Shown in pieces: positions 6,646 to 10,854 of a stretch of 10,854 bases of DNA. The notes under the pieces are model-generated. The model did not search any database. It was not told where the DNA came from and saw only the letters and a list, made by a program, of their open reading frames with translations. This stretch comes from Desulfobacterales bacterium. Its GTDB lineage: Bacteria; Desulfobacterota; DSM-4660; Desulfatiglandales; Desulfatiglandaceae. A program made the translations under genes and the position numbers. Within the stretch, counting starts at the first letter, position 1. Every line of letters starts with the position of its first letter. The stretch covers positions 1 to 10,854 of the forward strand of contig JAKLQB010000414.1 in the NCBI GenBank assembly GCA_022013615.1. The letters are read 5' to 3'.

Positions 6646-8290
6646 CCAGGATTTTTGTTTTCTCGGTTATTTGCGGAGAATAGGTCTGCCAGCTAAATTC
6701 AAGCGGGTGCCCTAAGTCCACGTAGGACTTCATAGGGAAAGCATACTTCAACCGAATTATCGGCAAAACGGCTGCATTTTTAAGAAGTTTAATCTGGGCC
6801 TCTTTCCAAAGTGCAATCTGTTTCTTAGAATCAAGTTCGAGTCTTGCCGCTTTAATGAGGTCATCTATACTATCAATTTTTCCATCACCATCCGCATCAA
6901 CTGTTCCATAATGAGAAAAACCCGTATCAGGTTTTTTACCTGTTACGACAGTTGAATCGGAATGAAAGAAGCGGGTTAGAAAAACATCAACATTGGGCCT
7001 CCAGCACGCGTAATAAACGGCCGGACTTGCATCATCACGGATTAAGCTATGGAATGATGAATGGTCGACTACCTTCAACTTCATATCAATGCCCGCTTTT
7101 TTAACCTGAGCTTGAATGGCGATCATAGGTTTTCGGTAACTTGTTGCAAGTTCGCTGATTATGACTTCTGTTTTAAAGCCATCCGGGTAGCCGGCCTTGG
7201 CCAGGAGTTCTTTTGCTTTTACCACATTATCTTCGTATACCACTCCTGCTTCAATCGCTTCTGCCTTTGTTAAGGCCCCAGTTGCAGGGGCTGCCATCGC
7301 GCTGGAATAAATCGGAATAGCTAAACTTTCCCCCATAAACGCAGCAACAGCTTTACGGGAAACTGCGTAACAAAATGCCTTTCTAACTTGTATATTGTCA
7401 AAGGGAGCTTTAGTCATATTCAAGTGAAGCATTTGTACTTCACAGGGGCCAAAGGTTGTGACGCTAACATTGGGAAAAGTGGCGATTTTTTTTATCCATT
7501 TATCCTCATTTAGCCCTTCAATTATGTCTAATTCCCCTGTCCTAAATCCAAGCTCACGGGAACTGACAGAAGGCATATATCTTATCTCTACTTGTTTTAA
7601 AATAGGTGCCCCTCGAAAATAATTCTTATTTTGAACAAGAACTGTTTTCTGCCTGGGATCATACGCCTTGAACATAAACGGCCCGGTTCCCACTGGATGG
7701 ATTTTTATCCAATCATTTCCTTTTGTTTCTATGGCCTTTTTGCAGACAATAAATCCCCCCGCATAGTTGGCGAATTTAGCAAGAAAAAGGGTTTCCGAAA
7801 TTGGGTTTTCTAATGTAATTTCAACAGTGTAGGGGTCAATTGCTTTAAAATCTATTCCCGCATATTCGCCTGCATAAGATGAATGATCAGGATTGGCAGC
7901 ACGTTTTAAAGAATAGACGATGTCTTCCGAGGTCAGTTCGTATCCATTGGGATGTCCTGGAAACGGATGGAAAAGGACCCCTTTTCTTAAATGAAACGTC
8001 CATACCTTGCCATTTTTTGAAACTTCCCAGGATGTAGCCAGGTCTGGTTCAGTATTTACCTGCTTTCCAGGGGGGTAGCGAACAAGACCGTTAAAAATGG
8101 GATCTACGGTACTTCGATCCACAGTTGTCGCCGCTCGATGAGGATCAAGCGTTTTGGCATCTCCTGCATCAAAAGCAATATGCAAGACTTGTTCTTTTGC
8201 CAATTTTTCGGTGGCCCCAGCATTATAAACGCCAATTAAGCCCACCAGAAACACCGTTATCATCACTAAAAGAAAAAATCGCTTTTTCAT
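6638..8290 (-). CDS. Peptide-type ABC transporter substrate-binding protein (SBP family 5)
   Basis: The 550-residue periplasmic receptor delivers substrate to DppB/DppC. The N-terminus MKKRFFLLVMITVFLVGLIG is a signal peptide, with cleavage likely after about residue 26 (NAGA-TEK). There is no lipobox cysteine, so it is a free periplasmic protein of a diderm cell. Family features include DAKTLDPHRA (44-53), IFNGLVRYPPG (65-75), LATSWEVSKNGKVWTFHLRKGV (84-105, partial motif), HPVGTGPF (198-205) and VRKAFCYAVSR (302-312). Residues 465-476 form an EF-hand-like loop with Asp at positions 1, 3, 5, 9 and 12, placed where relatives usually have a short turn. AAGGAGG lies about five bases before the ATG. 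Family members bind peptides, nickel chelates, opines or other small molecules, and the ligand here is not predictable from motifs. Genes for a methylamine-type methyltransferase lie directly upstream. Confidence 0.93.
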   Translation of the reverse strand: MKKRFFLLVMITVFLVGLIGVYNAGATEKLAKEQVLHIAFDAGDAKTLDPHRAATTVDRSTVDPIFNGLVRYPPGKQVNTEPDLATSWEVSKNGKVWTFHLRKGVLFHPFPGHPNGYELTSEDIVYSLKRAANPDHSSYAGEYAGIDFKAIDPYTVEITLENPISETLFLAKFANYAGGFIVCKKAIETKGNDWIKIHPVGTGPFMFKAYDPRQKTVLVQNKNYFRGAPILKQVEIRYMPSVSSRELGFRTGELDIIEGLNEDKWIKKIATFPNVSVTTFGPCEVQMLHLNMTKAPFDNIQVRKAFCYAVSRKAVAAFMGESLAIPIYSSAMAAPATGALTKAEAIEAGVVYEDNVVKAKELLAKAGYPDGFKTEVIISELATSYRKPMIAIQAQVKKAGIDMKLKVVDHSSFHSLIRDDASPAVYYACWRPNVDVFLTRFFHSDSTVVTGKKPDTGFSHYGTVDADGDGKIDSIDDLIKAARLELDSKKQIALWKEAQIKLLKNAAVLPIIRLKYAFPMKSYVDLGHPLEFSWQTYSPQITEKTKILAH

Positions 8291-8568
8291 TTATTCCTCC
8301 TTAAGAAAAGAAACATTGTCCCTTGAACGCTTTTAAAAAGAGAAGTTATTTAATCCCTACTTTTTCTTTTTTTAAAGCCTTCTGTTCTATCCCAGATAGA
8401 GACGGGCCTGTCTATTTCTTCACCTCCATTCCGGCCTTTTTTTCTATCTTTGAAAACTGGCTAATATTCTATCGTGGTTAAAGTTTATTCCCTTTTCTCT
8501 TCCCTATCATTTAAATGAAAAATCCAGGAGTTCGGCCGAATCTGTTGCCATGGCCATCCCCGTCAGAT
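8291..8568. other. 278-bp leader between corrinoid protein and binding protein
   Basis: No gene is seen. It contains several short palindromes: TCTATC-CCA-GATAGA (8386-8400), TCATTTAAATGA (8507-8518) and TTCGGCCGAA (8531-8540). It also has A/T runs near 8361-8374 and 8438-8443. None makes a classical terminator after the mttC-like stop. A separate promoter for the transporter is plausible in this gap, but no -35/-10 or -24/-12 pair on the minus strand is good enough to name. Confidence 0.4.
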
Positions 8569-9201
8569 TCATTGCAATAAAGCCTTGGCCAATTTAGTGG
8601 CTGAACCCGCATCAGGGGCATAACCGTCAGCTCCGATTTCGTTTGCATAATTTTTAGTGACAGGGGCTCCGCCTACCATGATCTTGACCCGATCCCTTAG
8701 ACCGCTTTCAACCACTGCATCGATGGTTTGCTTCATCATGGGCATGGTCGTGGTCAGAAGAGCTGAAAGACAAACCATATTAGCATTTTTTTCATTAACT
8801 TCTGACACGAATTTATCAGGAGAAATATCTACACCCAGGTTGTAGACCTCAAAACCTGCACTTTCAAGCATCATGGCAACGAGGTTTTTCCCAATATCAT
8901 GGAGATCTCCCTTTACCGTTCCGATGATCACCCTCCCCATAGCGCTCATGTCTTCCTCGGCCAAAAGAGGTTTCAAGATTCCTACAGCAGCGCTCATAAC
9001 CTTTGCCGCCCTCAGGACTTCAGGGATAAACATGTCTTCATTTTCCATCTTTTCGCCGACTACGTCCATCCCCGCAATAAGACCCTGGTTCAAAATTTCT
9101 TTGGCTCCTACTCCCTCGTCCAGGCCGTTCTGAACTAGTTCAAGCACCTTCGCTTCATCACATTCAATTAATGCGTCTACAATAAGTTTAAAATCAAACA
9201 T
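8569..9201 (-). CDS. MttC/MtgC-like corrinoid protein
   Basis: The 210-residue cytoplasmic methyl carrier accepts a methyl group from its partner methyltransferase on cob(I)amide and passes it on. The N-terminal helical domain (about 1-85, methionine-synthase cap type) is followed by the B12-binding Rossmann-like domain (about 88-210). The corrinoid motif is complete: D99-L-H101-DIG104 with His101 as the cobalt ligand, then S146-ALLTTTMP and the GGAP turn at 177-180. Length matches MttC, MtbC and MtgC proteins. GGGAGG is six bases before the ATG, and the start is only 18 bases after the TAG of the methyltransferase, so the two are co-translated or coupled. Its methyl donor must be whatever substrate the upstream MttB-like enzyme uses. 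Confidence 0.94.
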   Translation of the reverse strand: MFDFKLIVDALIECDEAKVLELVQNGLDEGVGAKEILNQGLIAGMDVVGEKMENEDMFIPEVLRAAKVMSAAVGILKPLLAEEDMSAMGRVIIGTVKGDLHDIGKNLVAMMLESAGFEVYNLGVDISPDKFVSEVNEKNANMVCLSALLTTTMPMMKQTIDAVVESGLRDRVKIMVGGAPVTKNYANEIGADGYAPDAGSATKLAKALLQ

Positions 9202-9219
9202 GCTTAACCTCCCTTTTTT

Positions 9220-10671
9220 CTAAAGTAGTATGTCATACTTTTTCCGGATAGCCTGGTCCACTTCCTCCGGAATATACGATTTTTCATCGTGCGCTAGTAT
9301 TTTTTTCGCTATTTCCCTGGCCCTTGCAAAGGCATCTTGAGAGCCGTCTTTTTCCCACTTATCCCGGCCCTTTGAATCGGTCACCCCGTTTCCATCAAAG
9401 TATTCCTGCCGCATATGCTCTAATGTATGCGGTGACATCATGAAATTGCCTCCAGGCCCAACAGAGTCGATAACTTCCAGGGCCAGATGTTCCGAGTCCA
9501 CATCAATTCCCTTGAGGGCCTTGCAGCTCATTCCAATGATTTCATCATCGATAACGAATTGTTCATAGGACACTGCGAGCATGGATTCCAGCATTCCGGC
9601 TGCATGGTGGACATAATTGGAACCACCCATTGCCGCGAGCAGCGTTGTCATTGCCTTCTCCCAGCCAGTCTGGGCATCAGGGAGCTTGGAATCCGTAAGT
9701 CCTGATGAATTGTAATTAGGCACCTTGATATAGTCCGCCAACTGGTGAATCGCCGCATTCATCATTCCGCATTCCACTCCTCCCCCGCGATAGCCCATAG
9801 TTCTGAGATTGGCCATACCGGGAATGCCCCCATACAATAACGGGGCCCCCGGGTTTGTCAACTGACAGATGGAGATTCCCGCAAGCTGTTCCGCATGAAT
9901 CTGGGCGAGAGTGCCAGCCATGGTAATGGGCGAAGTTGATCCTGCCATGGGCGCACAGGAAAGCGCTACCGGAATGCGGTTTCGCACGGCCTCCTGCATT
10001 ATTAGTGTTGTTTCTGTGTCAAGTTTCAGGGGACTGATGGCAAAGGAGGTAATAATGGAGATAAATGGCCTTTCTTTAAGCTTTTCAAGGCCTCCCGCGA
10101 CCATGGAAGCCAGGTCGAGCACCTTATGGAACTCCTCGACATCGTTTACTCCGGCCATGACGTGTTTTGCTGTAGCCTTTAAGCACGTGTAAAATACATT
10201 CACGTCATAGGCCTCTTTTGGAATATCTGTCGGGATACACGGCCTGACCAGAAAGTGGATATTGTCCAGTTGATCCACCAGCCGTGTCAGTTGATACAGG
10301 TCTTTAAGGGTGGTGGATCTGACCTCACCGGTCTCAAGATCGAGGACCTTTATGGCTGCCCCTCCTGTGCCCAGATGCACGCGATGCTTTGTAAGATCCA
10401 GATCATTTTTGCCATCCCGGCTGTACATTATGACCTGCTCGGGGGCTTTGGCTGCCTGCTCAATTACCAAGTCCCTGGGAAAAGTAATACGAGATCTATC
10501 CCGGTCTACTGTCACGCCTGCCTTTTCAAGCATTGTTAAGGTGTCATCCAACCCGGATTCATAGGTGAACCCTGTTTTTTCCAGGATGCTGAGTGATGCC
10601 TCGTGAATGGTTTTAACCTGTTCTTCTGAGAGGGGCCGGTATTGACCGCCCGTAAGACCTTTTAAATCCAT
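9220..10671 (-). CDS. MttB-superfamily corrinoid methyltransferase, non-pyrrolysine
   Basis: The 483-residue cytoplasmic TIM-barrel enzyme transfers a methyl group from a quaternary or tertiary amine to the corrinoid protein encoded next. The family signature regions are present: LGTGGAAIKVLD (100-111), SCAPMAGSTSPITMAGTL (238-255), LADYIKVPNYNSSGLTDSK (311-329, partial core) and SVGPGGNFM (403-411). Archaeal MttB has a pyrrolysine encoded by an internal UAG. Here the frame has no internal amber, so this belongs with the bacterial non-Pyl enzymes such as MtgB (glycine betaine), MtpB (proline betaine), MtcB (carnitine) and MtyB (gamma-butyrobetaine). Trimethylamine itself is therefore an unlikely substrate, and which betaine is used cannot be told from motifs. 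GGGAG lies six bases before the ATG. The stop is UAG and is in frame with the next gene. A mttB symbol would overstate the substrate, so none is given. Confidence 0.93.
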   Translation of the reverse strand: MDLKGLTGGQYRPLSEEQVKTIHEASLSILEKTGFTYESGLDDTLTMLEKAGVTVDRDRSRITFPRDLVIEQAAKAPEQVIMYSRDGKNDLDLTKHRVHLGTGGAAIKVLDLETGEVRSTTLKDLYQLTRLVDQLDNIHFLVRPCIPTDIPKEAYDVNVFYTCLKATAKHVMAGVNDVEEFHKVLDLASMVAGGLEKLKERPFISIITSFAISPLKLDTETTLIMQEAVRNRIPVALSCAPMAGSTSPITMAGTLAQIHAEQLAGISICQLTNPGAPLLYGGIPGMANLRTMGYRGGGVECGMMNAAIHQLADYIKVPNYNSSGLTDSKLPDAQTGWEKAMTTLLAAMGGSNYVHHAAGMLESMLAVSYEQFVIDDEIIGMSCKALKGIDVDSEHLALEVIDSVGPGGNFMMSPHTLEHMRQEYFDGNGVTDSKGRDKWEKDGSQDAFARAREIAKKILAHDEKSYIPEEVDQAIRKKYDILL

Positions 10672-10688
10672 GTTTTACTCCCTGTTTT

Positions 10689-10716
10689 ATTGACTATTGA
10701 CTATTGACTATCGACT
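10689..10716. repeat. Four tandem copies of a 7-bp unit
   Basis: ATTGACT is repeated three times exactly and once as ATCGACT, between the upstream partial gene and the mttB-like ribosome-binding site. The stop codon of the upstream frame lies in the last copy. Such slippage-prone repeats can vary in copy number; here a change would alter only leader spacing. Confidence 0.85.
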
Positions 10717-10854
10717 ATTTAAAGATGAAGTCAAAAGTTCCCTTTATCCATTTTTCATGTGTCCTTTTTATCAGAACTCCTGGAGCCACAAAAGGAAGAT
10801 TTTGATAAACATTCTGAGAAAGCCTTTTCTCCGGCGGGTCGGAGGCCATATTCA
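10715..10854 (-). CDS. 3' end of an unrecognised gene, cut by the window edge
   Basis: Reading the minus strand from the right edge gives about 45 open codons ending in TAG at 10715-10717. The visible C-terminus includes ASDPPEKRLSQNVYQ, then NLPFVAPGVLIKRTHEKW and ends GTFDFIFK. It contains an in-frame ATG near the edge, but the frame stays open to the window end, so this is probably a C-terminal fragment. Codon choice resembles the neighbouring genes. I do not recognise the family. The 43-bp spacing to the mttB-like start suggests one operon, so a role in corrinoid methyl transfer is possible but unproven. It is short, and chance openness cannot be excluded. Confidence 0.4.
   Translation of the reverse strand, partial: NMASDPPEKRLSQNVYQNLPFVAPGVLIKRTHEKWIKGTFDFIFK

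Noticed and set aside
8297..8520. Sigma54 or sigma70 promoter for the binding-protein gene
   Set aside because: No TGGCAC-N5-TTGC pattern and no -35/-10 pair with proper spacing was found on the minus strand; only loose AT-rich matches.
9220..10671. Pyrrolysine-containing trimethylamine methyltransferase MttB
   Set aside because: The frame runs 483 codons without an internal TAG and has normal family length, so the enzyme does not need pyrrolysine.

Overview
The window looks like chromosome of an anaerobic bacterium, most likely a Desulfobacterota (deltaproteobacterial) lineage. This is inferred from gene content: an acyl-CoA type dehydrogenase, a stand-alone receiver, a non-pyrrolysine MttB/MttC corrinoid methyltransferase pair and a Dpp/Opp-type importer. 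Intergenic DNA rich in palindromic repeats points the same way. No taxonomic marker is present, so the assignment is tentative.

Left part (1-837) has no convincing protein gene. It holds a three-unit C-run/G-run palindromic repeat (164-274), a minus-strand tRNA-Ser(UGA) with encoded CCA and a good sigma70-type promoter (467-495), and a 289-bp fold-back element (509-797) with 66-bp inverted arms differing at one position. Both arms, read outward, encode the same peptide tail.

Plus-strand pair (838-2098): hbd, a 3-hydroxybutyryl-CoA dehydrogenase, is followed after 43 bp by a single-domain response regulator. A strong hairpin at 2144-2185 separates them from the convergent minus-strand genes and can probably terminate transcription from both sides.

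Minus-strand block (10854 down to 2340), in transcription order: the 3' end of an unrecognised gene entering from the right edge; an MttB-superfamily methyltransferase without an internal amber codon; its MttC-like corrinoid protein; a 367-bp stretch between mttC-like and transporter coding regions' neighbours is not seen, the actual gap being 278 bp; then a complete peptide-type ABC importer: periplasmic binding protein, permeases DppB and DppC, and ATPases DppD and DppF. A 365-bp gap with two palindromes separates the binding protein from the permeases.

Inferred working model: the importer brings in a peptide-like or methylated-amine substrate, and the MttB/MttC pair moves a methyl group from a quaternary amine to a corrinoid for one-carbon metabolism. 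The methyl-acceptor enzyme and corrinoid reactivase are not identifiable here. The transporter-methyltransferase link rests only on adjacency and shared strand. Points most worth a second look are the fold-back element, the single in-frame UAG between the mttB-like and mttC-like genes, and an EF-hand-like loop inserted in the binding protein.
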